Shown here piece by piece: positions 1 to 10,772 of a DNA stretch of 64,000 bases (its first letter is position 1; each line of letters starts with the position of its first letter). A program made the translations under genes and the position numbers. The stretch lies in NCBI GenBank assembly GCA_035771175.1, contig CM069596.1, positions 10,094,001 through 10,158,000 on the forward strand, read 5' to 3'. The notes under the pieces were generated by a model. That model had not been told where the DNA came from. It was given only the letters and a program-made list of their open reading frames with translations, and did no database searches. The DNA is from Paratinospora sagittata. Its lineage: Eukaryota > Streptophyta > Magnoliopsida > Ranunculales > Menispermaceae.

Positions 1-1064
1 ATAAAAAAAATAAAAAAAAAGTAACCCAAAAAATTGAATTGCAGAAATTGTAAAGAAATGAAATTGAGCAAAAGGTTAATTCTTTAGTATTCATATTCAC
101 AAAATATTGAAATAAAACTAACGAAAAAAAAATTTACCCAAAAAATTGAACTGCACGTGTTGCACTGATGTTGACACTAAGAACAAAATGAAGAAACTTA
201 CATAGGCATTTAAAGAAGATTTTAAAGAAGTTTGAATGAATCATATAAGAATTTATACCTGAATGTTGGAGATTTTGATGTGTATTAAACAATAAATACT
301 GTAAGTAGATGAAGAACCCGTAAATTAAAGGTTGAAGAAAAAGATTTGAAAAAAGTGAATTTCATTTCCTCAAACATTGCTCTTTCTTTATTAAACTAAT
401 ATAAAACAACGAATTTCAGGCAGGAGATTTTGATATGACCTGTTACTAAGATGGAAGCCACTCCGCTTTGTTAGTAGATCTTTCTGATGCCAAAGTTGGA
501 GTGCTTTGGGTACTCAAAAGCTGCACTCCTCAACTGGTATTTGCTCAAGAAAAGCAATGAATCTGTGGACAATTTACTAAAAATTCTCCACAACCTGAAA
601 TGAAATGAAGATCGTGGAGATTATTTACCTCAATTCAAGGTGTTCTTTCAGTTACATATACATCAATTCTATAAAATGAAGATTGAAGATGTTCAAATGA
701 AGATCGTGGAGATTGAAGAATGTAGATTTAATCAATTTTGTATTTTCCGTTACTCTCCTCGATTTTGTAAAATGAAGATTTAAGAATGGAATGAAATTGA
801 ATTTGAAATAGGGAAGTGTAGATGCAACCGGAGATTGACGAGGAGAAGTTACAGAATGAAGTAGTCACATATTCTCTGCTGCATTTGTGGGAAATGGAAA
901 TTTATGGTTAAAAGTCTTTTGTCAATTTAGTCCTTCAACTATTTAGTTATAGAAGCACGCTTTTAAAAAATTGAAAAGGTCGGAGGTCCAAAGGGAAAAA
1001 CTGAAACATGTCAGCCCATAATATTGAAATTTTTAACTTCTAAAATTGCCCCTACTGTTCATGT
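1..1064. other. Left flank, no gene recognised
   Basis: AT-rich DNA left of the gypsy element. I see no long reading frame, splice-site-bounded exon or recognisable repeat. It is the continuation of the host sequence that resumes at 12201 after the first LTR element and at 13732 after the second. Confidence 0.5.
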
Positions 1065-2372
1065 ATAACTGTCACACCCCGCTCAGACGCGCCTAAACTG
1101 GCGGTACACTCTCGGACGGGGCGCGCATTTGAAACAATTACAATGATAACAACAGAGTTCGCAGCGAAAATACGGTACACACAGTGCAAATCTGATTTCA
1201 TATAATTCAAAATACTTTTGTACATAAAATGGTCAAGGGAACATACTCCCAAAATCCCCAATGAATCATACAAAGGGTACAAAATGTGGGTCCCATAACC
1301 TGCATCCAGTCCACCCTAATTTTCTGTGAAAGATTAGATAATAATGGAGTGAGCTTAACGCGCTCAGTGGGTAAATAGTGCATGAGTATAACAATTAATA
1401 AAGCATACTTCAATATCAAATATCTTAAATACACATGTAAGCATCATAATCAATCAATATGTATGTATGCATGACACCGTCTCGTAATGGTTTGATGAAC
1501 ATACATCGCCTGAATTCACGTACAGGAACGATGCTCTGGATTTACGTACTGATGTCCCTCCCCGGGTGTAGCCGGGTTTTCATGTACGTCATTCTCCAGA
1601 GAAATATAATGAATAGCGAGCAATGCTCCTAACTATCCTATGAGTCATAAACCATATACGTCCCTAGGTGGTGATATGTATGATGCCAATGCATGAACTG
1701 GTCTAGTCTACTGGTTTGGTCTTTTCTTTGACATTTAGACTGACTTTGGCAACGTCTAGTGATCCTTATCAAGGTCGGTATCACGACGTGCAAGGTTAGG
1801 ACATTCAGTATTACTGTATAAGCTGATAGCTTTCAATAAGACCAACTAGATCAGTCCCAAGTTGAGAGATGAGACACTAGGTCTGCTTAAATACCAATCG
1901 CCTAGAGCAGCCCGCTGCCTCCCGTTCACTATTTAAAGTTACTGAGGACAAGACCGAGTCTAGTTGAGTCAGATTGACCACAAATCCGACATTATAACAG
2001 TGCAATACATGAATTCCAAATATACAGGCATAAGTGCGACAGTATAAACAGTATATGACATAATGCAGTGTAAATGAATAGTAGACATAATAATAATTGA
2101 ATGTAAACTTTAATAAAAGTTATGAAACACGCAAACCTATGTTTCGTTCCCCATTTTCAGATAAAACTTCTTCTTTTAGATCTGGCGCTTTCCTCCGGAT
2201 AGAACTTCGTTGCACCGCTTTCAGATCTGGCGCTTTCCTCCGGACAGAACTTTGTTGCACCGTACCGAGAGTCTCGGACAGAGAGTCTCAAAAACTTAGA
2301 ATGCGTGGAAAGGAGAAGAAATTCACAAGAGAAGGTGATTTGGTGTGAGGAATGAGAAATGAGGAGGTTTCT

Positions 2373-2378
2373 TATATA
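2373..2378 (-). promoter_or_regulatory. Putative TATA box of LTR A
   Basis: TATATA inside CTCTATATAAG on the minus strand, about 10 bp downstream of the GAACGTTC array. The same arrangement is at about 12076-12084 in LTR B and 13611-13616 in LTR C. Confidence 0.6.
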
Positions 2379-2387
2379 GAGATTTTT

Positions 2388-2541
2388 GCGCCTGAACGTT
2401 CAAGCATGCACCTGTACGTTCTGGCATGCGCCTGTACGTTCTGGGAAGCGCCTGAACGTTCTGGCATGCCTTTCGCCTGAACGTTCTGGCATGCCTTGCG
2501 CCTGAACGTTCTGGCATGCGCCTGAACGTTCGGGCGTTGCC
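2388..2541 (-). repeat. Seven-copy minisatellite with GAACGTTC core in LTR A
   Basis: Seven units of 20-26 bp, each GCGCCTGAACGTTCTGGCAT-like. Five carry the perfect palindrome GAACGTTC and two have GTACGTTC. In element orientation the array lies directly upstream of the TATA box at 2373-2378, where a U3 enhancer would be. The matching arrays in LTR B (12091-12154) and LTR C (13626-13690) have three units each. Confidence 0.9.
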
Positions 2542-2586
2542 GAAATAGTAATTTTTTTTTTTTTTTGTGAAATACAGGGTATTACA

Positions 2587-2600
2587 CTCTACCCCCCTTA
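2587..2600 (-). other. Polypurine tract next to the 3' LTR
   Basis: The minus strand reads TAAGGGGGGTAGAG directly before the LTR start TGTAATACC. Upstream is the dyad GATTTCGAGGTCGAAATC seen near the 3' end of many plant chromoviruses. This is the plus-strand primer site, and it ties the integrase fragment to this LTR. Confidence 0.85.
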
Positions 2601-2825
2601 AAGGGATTTCGACCTCGAAATCAAGTCAAGTAGTGATGAGGGTTATCGGCTTGAGAAGTAGCCACAGGTGGATAAGGAGGCCACTGCATCTGTGCATCAC
2701 TATATCCATTGATATTATTTTTAGACATCTGCGTAGTTATTGAAGTGAAACAATGGATCAAGATAGGTGTAAACAATGTTTCATCTTGTGATTGATAAGT
2801 GAAAATAATACAATGTATCACATCA

Positions 2826-4818
2826 TCAGTTGGTACTAGAAAACAATTCAGGGTATTTCTGTTTAATTGTTGCTTCTAGTTCCCATGTTGCTTCCTCTAC
2901 GCCGTGGTGATCCCAGAGCACTTTCACAAGTGGTATGCTACGTCGTCGTAGTTCTTGAGTTTTTCTATCTAAAATCTGGATTGCTTTCTCCTGATACGTA
3001 TTTCCTTCCTCAACCCGAACCTCGACTAAAGGGATGATATGCGAAGGATCAGGACGATACTTGCAAAGCATAGATACGTGAAAAACGTCATGAACCTTAG
3101 GCATGGACGATGAAAGGGACAGACGATAAGCAAGTTTGCCAATACGTTCAATGATCTGAAATGGACTGATATATCGCGGGGAGAGTTTTCCTTTGATGCC
3201 AAAGCGTTTGACACCTCTTGTGGGCTGGACTTTCAGAAAAACAAAGTCCCCCTTATCAAATTCTAGAGGTTGTCTCCGCTTGTCAGCATAGCTCTTCTGT
3301 CGACTTTGTGCAACGCGAAGTCGTTCCTTTACTAGTGTGATCTTCTCAGAAGTCTCTTGAACTAGTTCAGGGCCTAACTGCGGTCGATCTGCCATATCTA
3401 ACCAGCATACCGGAGATCTGCAAGGCCGACCATAGAGAGCCTCGTATGGTGCCATGCTGATACTAGTTTGGTAGCTATTGTTGTATGCAAACTCAGCTAG
3501 ATGCAAATACTTTGCCCATCCGTCATTAAAGTCCAAAATGCAGCAGCGTAACATGTCTTCTAAGATTTGGATAAGTCGCTCTGACTGCCCATCAGTCTGA
3601 GGGTGGAAGGTTGCGCTCATAGTGATCTTAGAAACCATTCTATTCTGGATGCTTTTCCAAAAGTTGGATGTGAATCGAGGGTCTCGATCAGAGACGATCG
3701 TGAGTGGTATGCCATGAAGGCGTACGATCTCTCTTTCATAGAGTTCTGCAAGTTTGGCGGGATTATCCGAAAACTTTATTGGCAAGAAGTGTGCAGACTT
3801 TGTAAGTCTGTCAATGATTACCCAGATAGCATCTTGCCCTTTATTGTTTCGAGGTAAAGCTGTGAAAAAAATCCATTGCGATGTTCTCTCATTTCCATTC
3901 TCCAATAGGTAACGGCTGGAGAAGTCCAGAGGGAAGTCTTCGTTCTGCCTTGACTTGCTGGCAAACAGGACATCGAGCAACGAAGTCTGCAATTTTCTTC
4001 TTCATTCCAGAAAACCAGAATTGTCGCTTGACATCCTTGTACATCTTGTCGCCCCCAGGATGCATAGCGTACCTCGAACAGTGCATCTCAGTAAGCACTT
4101 CTTTACGAACCTCAGGATCGTTCGGTAGGCAGAGACGTTTTTTATAGCAAACGGTGTCGTCTCCAGAGACCGACCAATGAGGAAGGTCCTGGCCACTGAG
4201 TAGAAGGTCTCGTTTCTCCATTAACATAGGGTCATTGGCTTGAGCAGCTGAAATCTTTCGAACGAGCTCAGAGTTGACTGATAATTGAGAGAGTCGTGGT
4301 CTTGGTCCTTCGACGTTCAGCTGTAGGTTAAAGTTCTCCAACTCTGTAGCCAACTTCCCCATTTTGTAGTTAAGAGTGCAAGCAACACAAGATTTTCTAC
4401 TCAGGGCATCGGCCACAACATTAACCTTTCCGGGATGGTACTGGAGTTGAAAGTCATAATCTTTCAAGAATTCCAACCATCGTCTTTGGCGGAGGTTAAG
4501 GTCTCTCTGAGTGTATATGTACTTAAGACTCTTGTGATCCGAGAAGACCTCAAACCGTTCGCCGTATAGGTAATGACGCCATAACTTCAGTGCAAATACG
4601 ACAGCTGCAAGTTCCAAGTCATGCGTTGGATAATTACCCTCACGAATCTTCAGTTGTCTGGATGCATATGCAACCACTTGGCCTTCTTGCATTAGCACGA
4701 CACCTAAGCCTTGGAAAGAGGCGTCGGTGTATAATGAAAATCCAATTGCATTTCTTTGAGTGATAAGTACAGGTGTTGTCGTGAGGTGTTTCTTCAATTC
4801 CTAAAATGATGCTTCACA
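2826..4818 (-). pseudogene. Gypsy pol 3' half: RNase H, integrase, chromodomain (broken)
   Basis: The minus strand encodes RNase H ([17 protein letters not shown] and FSDHKSL carry its acidic residues), then the integrase zinc finger (MHPGG, RCPVCQ), the DDE core (MDF, SDRDPRF, DGQSERL) and a C-terminal chromodomain (YQEKAIQILDR to VEEATWE). Chromodomain integrases belong to Ty3/gypsy chromoviruses. Three lesions are visible: a CAG-to-TAG stop near 4803, a TGG-to-TGA stop at 3889-3891, and a frameshift from a 7-A run (plus strand 3865-3871) right at the first catalytic Asp. Homology stops abruptly at about 4815, where RT should continue, and sequence of opposite orientation begins. Confidence 0.9.
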
Positions 4819-6811
4819 GGCGGCTACAACCTCTTACTTTCGATGGCACCATTGATCCTGATGAGGTGCAAAAGTGGCTGGATGAGTCAAAGAAGGCTCT
4901 TGATGCCATGGGAGCCGATGAGACTCGTAAAATTCCACTAGCGACCTACCAACTTGTTGGTAGAGCAAACAAATGGTGGATCACAGTGAAAGAAGACCCA
5001 CGGGTCAACATAGCCGATATGACTTGGCAACAGTTCGACTCAATGTTTATTGATGAATATTTTCCCAGTGCGGTGACGAAGCAGAAGCGACAGGATTTCG
5101 CTAAGTTATACCAAGGCACCATGACCGTCAGAGAATATGCGGGAAATTCAAAGAATTATCCGTCTACTCTCTCTCCACCATCTCAACGGAGCGAGATAAG
5201 ACTGAGAAATTTTATAATGGCCTTCGCCATGACATTCGGCAAGCCTTATCATTCTTGGATCTCAAGATTTACAAAGAGGTTGTTGACAAGGCCATGAGCT
5301 TTGAACAAGAGAAGCTCTTACAGGAACAACGACTGAATAAGGGCAAATGACCTGCAACGTTTTCCCACCAAGGCATGCAACAGGGCAACAAGAAAAAGCA
5401 CTACTACAATCAAAGCCCAGCCCTCCCAGCCCCGGTTTCGAAGAATGAGGCCACAACACCTACGGCTGACCCTTCTAACCCTAACCATCAGGGTTTCCGA
5501 AATCATGGCCGCGGAGGTCATTATGGAAGAGGTGGCCGTCGAAACGGCAATGGCCGAGGTGGTGGTTGACACCACATTCAGCATAGCCAGCAGAACAATC
5601 AGCATCGCCAACAGAACCATCCGCAGTATCCTCCGACATGTTTCAACTGCGGCCAGAAAGGCCATGTAAAACATCTTTGTCCGCACCTTCAGCCACCTAT
5701 TCCGGCTATTCCAGTCCAACAAGCACCACCTGCTGCTAATGCCCAACCCAGGCAGAACCAGCAGAACCAGGGTCAACGGAATCAGGGCCGAGCATTCGCC
5801 ATCACTCAACATCCCCTACCAGACAACAATGTCGTCGAAGGTACCTTTCCTTTGTTCAATACAATGGTGCATGTTTTATTTGATTCAGGTGCTACGCATT
5901 CTTTTATATCATCAGCATTTGAAAGACATTTAGGCCTGCATCCTGAACTCACAAACATCATACTCCATGTCACATCACCGTTCGGATCTGGTGCTGACGT
6001 CAACTTGCAGTGTTCTCGATGTGAGCTTCGAATGTCAGAACATATAATATATGCCGATCTGTTTGTGATGGATTTTGAAGACTTCGACATCATCCTTGGC
6101 ATGGACTGGTTAACACCACTGGATGCAAAGATCGAATGTATGAAGAAGCAAGTTCAGTTAACCTTACCTAAAGGAGAGTTGGTTAAGCTTCAGGGAACGA
6201 GGCAATGGATACACAAATCAACCGTTTTACCTTCTCAAGGCACAACTCCGAGCTCTATCCTTTGGCAATGAAACCAACTCACCAGCACTATACCCTCTCG
6301 AAGTACATGATGTTCCAGTCATATCTAAATTCCCAACAGTTTTTCTTAATGACCTTCCTGGTCTACCTCCAGTTAGGGAATTCGATTTTGAGATCAACCT
6401 CATACTTGGGACAGGACCTATCTCCATTCCACCATACAGAATGTCAAATGTCGAACTTGTTGAATTAGACAAACAACTTAAGGAATTAGAGAGTAATGGC
6501 TTCATCCGAAAGAGTTCATCACCCTGGGGCGCTCCAGTTCTGTTTGTTCGCAAAAAGGATGGTTCGTTACGACTTTACATCGATTATCGCAAGTTGAATA
6601 ACGTCACCATCAAGAACATATATCCGTTGCCGAGGATCGATGACTTGTTCGACCAACTTAGATATGCCAAATATTTCTCTAAGATTGATTTACGGTCCGG
6701 TTATCACCAACTCCGGATCCGAGAGTCGGACATCACCAAGACGGCGTTCAGAACTTGGTACGGTCATTACGAGTTCTTAGTTATGTCATTCGGTCTAACA
6801 AATGCAAGTAT
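4818..6811 (+). pseudogene. Inverted gypsy gag-protease-RT segment (truncated both ends)
   Basis: The plus strand encodes a retrotransposon gag core (LTFDGTIDPDEVQKWLDE, then NKWW and FDSMFIDEYFP), a glycine/arginine-rich tail, a CCHC knuckle (CFNCGQKGHVKHLC at about 5640-5682), an aspartic protease (LFDSGATHSF about 5878; IILGMDWL) and the N-terminal half of RT ([38 protein letters not shown]). It stops at about 6811, before the YVDD catalytic box. The gag N-terminus is also absent. Several frame changes (near 5297, 5570 and 6271) make it non-coding. It lies head-to-head with the RNase H-integrase part, so its orientation is opposite to that of the element holding it. Confidence 0.88.
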
Positions 6812-6859
6812 TTCAAAAGATTTGGTTTTGGTCTTCGTGAACATACATATATTTCATTG

Positions 6860-7262
6860 AAAATCCATACGAGTCATAAGAATTCTAAGATTTGCCTCGG
6901 TAAATAGCCTGAGCTAACGTTCTATCGCAATCTTATGCATTCAGACGCTTACTCTTAGTCTTTTCGATTATTATCCAAGTTCATGTGTCCCATACCACAT
7001 GAATTTAGTAATAAGGGTGTCAACCAAGTTAAGTTGTATGAACACGGTCTCTAAAAACATTGGCTGAATAGAAGTTCACTAAGAGTATCGTCTAAATTTA
7101 CTCGTCTCATACCGTGTAAACTTAGTGATAATATTAGTAATGCAACTTTCTCCAAATGTTTATTTTCACACAAGGTCATGGGTTTTCTTACTTCCACATT
7201 TTATTTAGTATCCTCCAATTTTGTTGTGTCCCATACGACTCCAAAGTTAGTGATACAAAAGA
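6860..7262 (-). repeat. Degenerate ~120-bp tandem repeats
   Basis: A block with the core GTCCCATAC...TTAGTGATA recurs at 6987, 7104 and 7228, spaced 117 and 124 bp, with similar flanking text (TTAGTxTCxTCxAATTT before each core). A weaker fourth copy may sit near 6862. The repeats are non-coding and lie directly downstream, in element orientation, of the gag-like ORF. Confidence 0.6.
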
Positions 7263-7353
7263 AAAAATGGTTGTAAGTCGGCCCACCAAAGATAGTCTTT
7301 AAACAAAACAATTTCATTCATATATATCAAAGAAAAGTTTACAATGCCAGTAA

Positions 7354-8934
7354 TTAATTGTGACTTTCGTGTCTACTACCGCTCCTTCGAGATCTACTGC
7401 TACGTAGACAACGGCTACTAACAGAAGGCTGAGAGTTTGCACGCTCTGCGTCGGAGTTGTGCAAATGAGTTAATATATGAGTGTGGCTCTCTTTCAGTGC
7501 AGCAATATTGAATGTCATTTCATCTAACCGTTCAAGTAGGTTAGTCGGTTGTCCCATTGGTGGTTGATGGGTCATTTGTCCCATAAAAGAAGGATAGGCC
7601 ATAGACATTGGGGGAAAGTATGGGTTCATAGGTGGAAGGTAATTGTTTTGATTGTGCGGGGATCCCCTAATTGGAACCCCATGGATATTTGGATTTGTTT
7701 GTGGTGAAAAAGTTTGAAACAATGAGCTTATCGGGATGTTTTGTCCTCCAAGATTTGGTGACGCCCAATATTGTTGTTGTTGGTTCACAGCAACTTGTGG
7801 AACTGGCTGATACTGTACCGTAGGAGTTGGAAATCTTTGGTACAAAGTGGTGCCTGGAGTGGGCACGTTCCACGTTAGTGGATTTGCTTGCGTACCTTGT
7901 CTATCATGACTTTGTGTAGGTTGATTTAGTGTGGCATATAATTCTTCGTCAGTGAATGGTCGATCGGTTGGATCACTATTCGGGGTTGGGTCTGATGTAG
8001 GATTTGGATGTGAATCATTATTTGGCCGTTCTTGGACGGGCATCTTGCGTCGACTTTTGCGAAGGCAACGCCCATGCTGGTCTCTCATTCTTTCGGCATT
8101 TCTTATTGTCGTGCCGAATACCTCTTCGTCAGTTACCCCTCCACTTGTGCCATATGTCTTGAAGATAGATGATGTCGTAACTGGTTCAGTGATGAGCTTT
8201 GACGTTCCATCGAAAGTGGCGACGTTTGCCTCGTATAGTATCCTCATAATCAAGACTCCATAGCCGAGGAATTCTTTTCTCAAAGGGTATTGTATCACCC
8301 TCAACATTTGTTGGATGATGATGTGTGGTAGGGAGACCTTTATTTTCTGCTCTATGCAATACAACACAATGAGTTGAGCCCTTGACATAGTGCCTCTAGT
8401 CCCCCTTTCTGGCAAGATGTTGCCGTATACAATATTTCCGAGGCCGGCAAGAGATGGCTTAAGATGATTGGTTGGGAGGTTGGTGTATGTTGATTGAGTG
8501 TATGGCTCTTTGACGAGGGAATTAAACAATTGTTCATTAGATTCTGCGATCTCTGCAACTGTCTGGGGTTCATGTGGATCAATAATCCTCTCCTCAATCG
8601 AAATCTCCAAAAGTCGAGCAATAAGTTTGACGTTGATAAAAATTTTTATCCCCATAACTGTTGTCTCCAATACAGGGTTGTTTCCCTCTTCTGGAAGTCC
8701 TACGTAATTCATGGCTTCGTAGAAGGATCTGACCAAGTTGTAAGAGACTTGTCCCTCGACTTTGGTTATATTTAACCAATCCAATGTTGCGAGTTTGTCG
8801 TGAAGGATTGGGCGGAGGCGGAGATCGCTATTGTCGATGCTCCTCATAGTCATAACCTCTCTTTTGGACAATTCCTTAAGTCTAGTGGGAATTGATTCCC
8901 AGCTAGTGGAAGTTGGTTCTTCCCTTGAGGCCAT
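7354..8934 (-). CDS. Gag-like ORF with plant transposon protein (Transposase_32-type) domain
   Basis: An uninterrupted 526-residue frame from MASREEP. A start 19 codons further upstream at 8991 is possible, but it adds an unlikely hydrophobic leader. Residues of about 30-260 resemble the plant-specific putative transposon protein domain (VRSFYEAMNYVG, then VMGIKIFINVKLIARLLEI). A Pro/Gln/Asn-rich middle follows, then a short helical stretch (LLERLDEMTFNIAALKE) and an Arg/Ser-rich basic tail. Such domains occur in gag-like ORFs of plant LTR elements; the biochemical role is unknown. It sits at the gag position behind the primer-binding site of the surrounding element, and the inverted segment carries a second, ordinary gag. 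The frame is open while neighbouring pol frames are broken. Confidence 0.7.
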   Translation of the reverse strand: MASREEPTSTSWESIPTRLKELSKREVMTMRSIDNSDLRLRPILHDKLATLDWLNITKVEGQVSYNLVRSFYEAMNYVGLPEEGNNPVLETTVMGIKIFINVKLIARLLEISIEERIIDPHEPQTVAEIAESNEQLFNSLVKEPYTQSTYTNLPTNHLKPSLAGLGNIVYGNILPERGTRGTMSRAQLIVLYCIEQKIKVSLPHIIIQQMLRVIQYPLRKEFLGYGVLIMRILYEANVATFDGTSKLITEPVTTSSIFKTYGTSGGVTDEEVFGTTIRNAERMRDQHGRCLRKSRRKMPVQERPNNDSHPNPTSDPTPNSDPTDRPFTDEELYATLNQPTQSHDRQGTQANPLTWNVPTPGTTLYQRFPTPTVQYQPVPQVAVNQQQQYWASPNLGGQNIPISSLFQTFSPQTNPNIHGVPIRGSPHNQNNYLPPMNPYFPPMSMAYPSFMGQMTHQPPMGQPTNLLERLDEMTFNIAALKESHTHILTHLHNSDAERANSQPSVSSRCLRSSRSRRSGSRHESHN

Positions 8935-10152
8935 TCTTTTGCTGAAAGAAAAATAAATTTGTGTGAAAGACACAAAATATATTCCTAACATTTTTAAGTT
9001 TTATGCCTTGTTTGCTAGACATTATTTTCGAGTTTTCTTTTGATGGTTATGCCATCATGAAATTTTCTTTATTAGTGATTTGATGTATATATGTCGTATT
9101 CACATATGAATGTACAGACATATTTAATGATAACTATAGTTCCCATAAATCAACTATATATATATATATATTTGAAATTATACTATATAAAAATCATATA
9201 TAGTTGTTTTTAATTCAAATCTTAACTATATATATAATTCATATATATATATAATTTTAGATATATCAAATAATTTTTTTTTTCAAAATTTCTTTTTTTT
9301 TTAAATAAATTGTTTTCGAAAAATAAATTTTTTTTTTTTCGAATAAATATTTTTCAAAAAATAAAATTTTTTTAAATTTTTTTTTTTTTCGAATAAATAA
9401 ATTTTTTCGTTTTACGAAAAATAAATAAAATTTTTTCAAATTTTTTTTTTTTATTTATATATATACCTCATGTACACTAAGGTATATAAATATATATATT
9501 CAATCATAACTACACATATAGTTTTTAATAAATCATGACTATATGTCTATTAAAATCAAACTATATAAAAATCATATAGTTTTCTAGATATATATTTAAT
9601 ACAAATCTCAACTATATATAATTGACATATGTATATATAGTTCTAGAAATATATATATCTAATAAAAAATTTTCTTCCCCTAATTTGGTGGACTTGGGCC
9701 GGCCGTGGACCGTACGCTCTGATACCATTAAATGTCACACCCCACCCGGAAGCGCCTAAACTGGCGGTACACTCTCGAACGAAGCGCGCATTTGGAACAA
9801 TTACAATGGTAACAACAGAGTGCACAGCGAAAATACAGTACACACAGTACAAATCTGATTTCATATAATTCAGAATACTTTTGTACATAAAATTGATTCC
9901 CAGCTAGTGGAAGTTGGTTCTTCCCTTGAGGCCATTCTTTTGCTGAAAGAAAAATAAATTTGTGTGAAAGACACAAAATATATTCCTAACATTTTTAAGT
10001 TTTATGCCTTGTTTGCTAGACATTATTTTCGAGTTTTCTTTTGATGGTTATGCCATCATGAAATTTTCTTTATTAGTGATTTGATGTATATATGTCGTAT
10101 TCACATATGAATGTATAGACATATTTAATGATAACTATAGTTCCCATAAATC

Positions 10153-10155
<3 letters not shown>

Positions 10156-10212
<57 letters not shown>
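10156..10212. repeat. (TA)n microsatellite
   Basis: About 28 uninterrupted TA units in the element leader. The duplicate at about 9150-9170 has only around ten units, so the run expanded or shrank after the 1-kb duplication. Confidence 0.95.
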
Positions 10213-10215
<3 letters not shown>

Positions 10216-10755
10216 AAATTATACTATATAAAAATCATATATAGTTGTTTTTAATTCAAATCTTAACTATATATATAATTCATATATATATATAATTTTA
10301 GATATATCAAATAATTTTTTTTTTCAAAATTTCTTTCTTTTTTAAATAAATTGTTTTCGAAAAATAAAATTTTTTTTTTCGAATAAATATTTTTCAAAAA
10401 ATAAAATTTTTTTTAAATTTTTTTTTTTTTCGAATAAATAAATTTTTTCGTTTTACGAAAAATAAATAAAATTTTTTCAAATTTTTTTTTTTATTTATAT
10501 ATATACCTCATGTACACTAAGGTATATAAATATATATATTCAATCATAACTACACATATAGTTTCTAATAAATCATGACTATATGTCTATTAAAATCAAA
10601 CTATATAAAAATCATATAGTTTTCTAGATATATATTTAATACAAATCTCAACTATATATAATTGACATATGTATATATAGTTCTAGAAATATATATATCT
10701 AATAAAAAATTTTCTTCCCCTAATTTGGTGGACTTGGGCCGGCCGTGGACCGTAC

Positions 10756-10767
10756 GCTCTGATACCA
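10756..10767 (-). other. tRNA-iMet primer-binding site (duplicated)
   Basis: The minus strand reads TGGTATCAGAGC, the usual complement of the plant initiator-Met tRNA 3' end, five bases from the LTR end GGGGTGTGACA. An identical second copy at 9716-9727 comes from the 1-kb duplication. Confidence 0.92.
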
Positions 10768-10772
10768 TTAAA

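Larger units (their letters stand above)
1070..2586 (-). repeat. 3' LTR of the gypsy element (LTR A, 1517 bp)
   Basis: Read on the minus strand it begins TGTAATACCC and ends GGGGTGTGACA. It is collinear with LTR B (10773-12195) and LTR C (12297-13726). It is about 95 bp longer than B, mainly because it has seven rather than three copies of a promoter-proximal short repeat. It also holds a two-copy 45-bp repeat around 2158-2264 (TCTGGCGCTTTCCTCCGGA core) that the other LTRs share. Confidence 0.93.

Noticed and set aside
7354..8991. Interpretation of the 526-545 codon frame as a host gene
   Set aside because: It lies between the LTRs and behind the primer-binding site of a TSD-bounded retrotransposon, with a transposon-associated domain.
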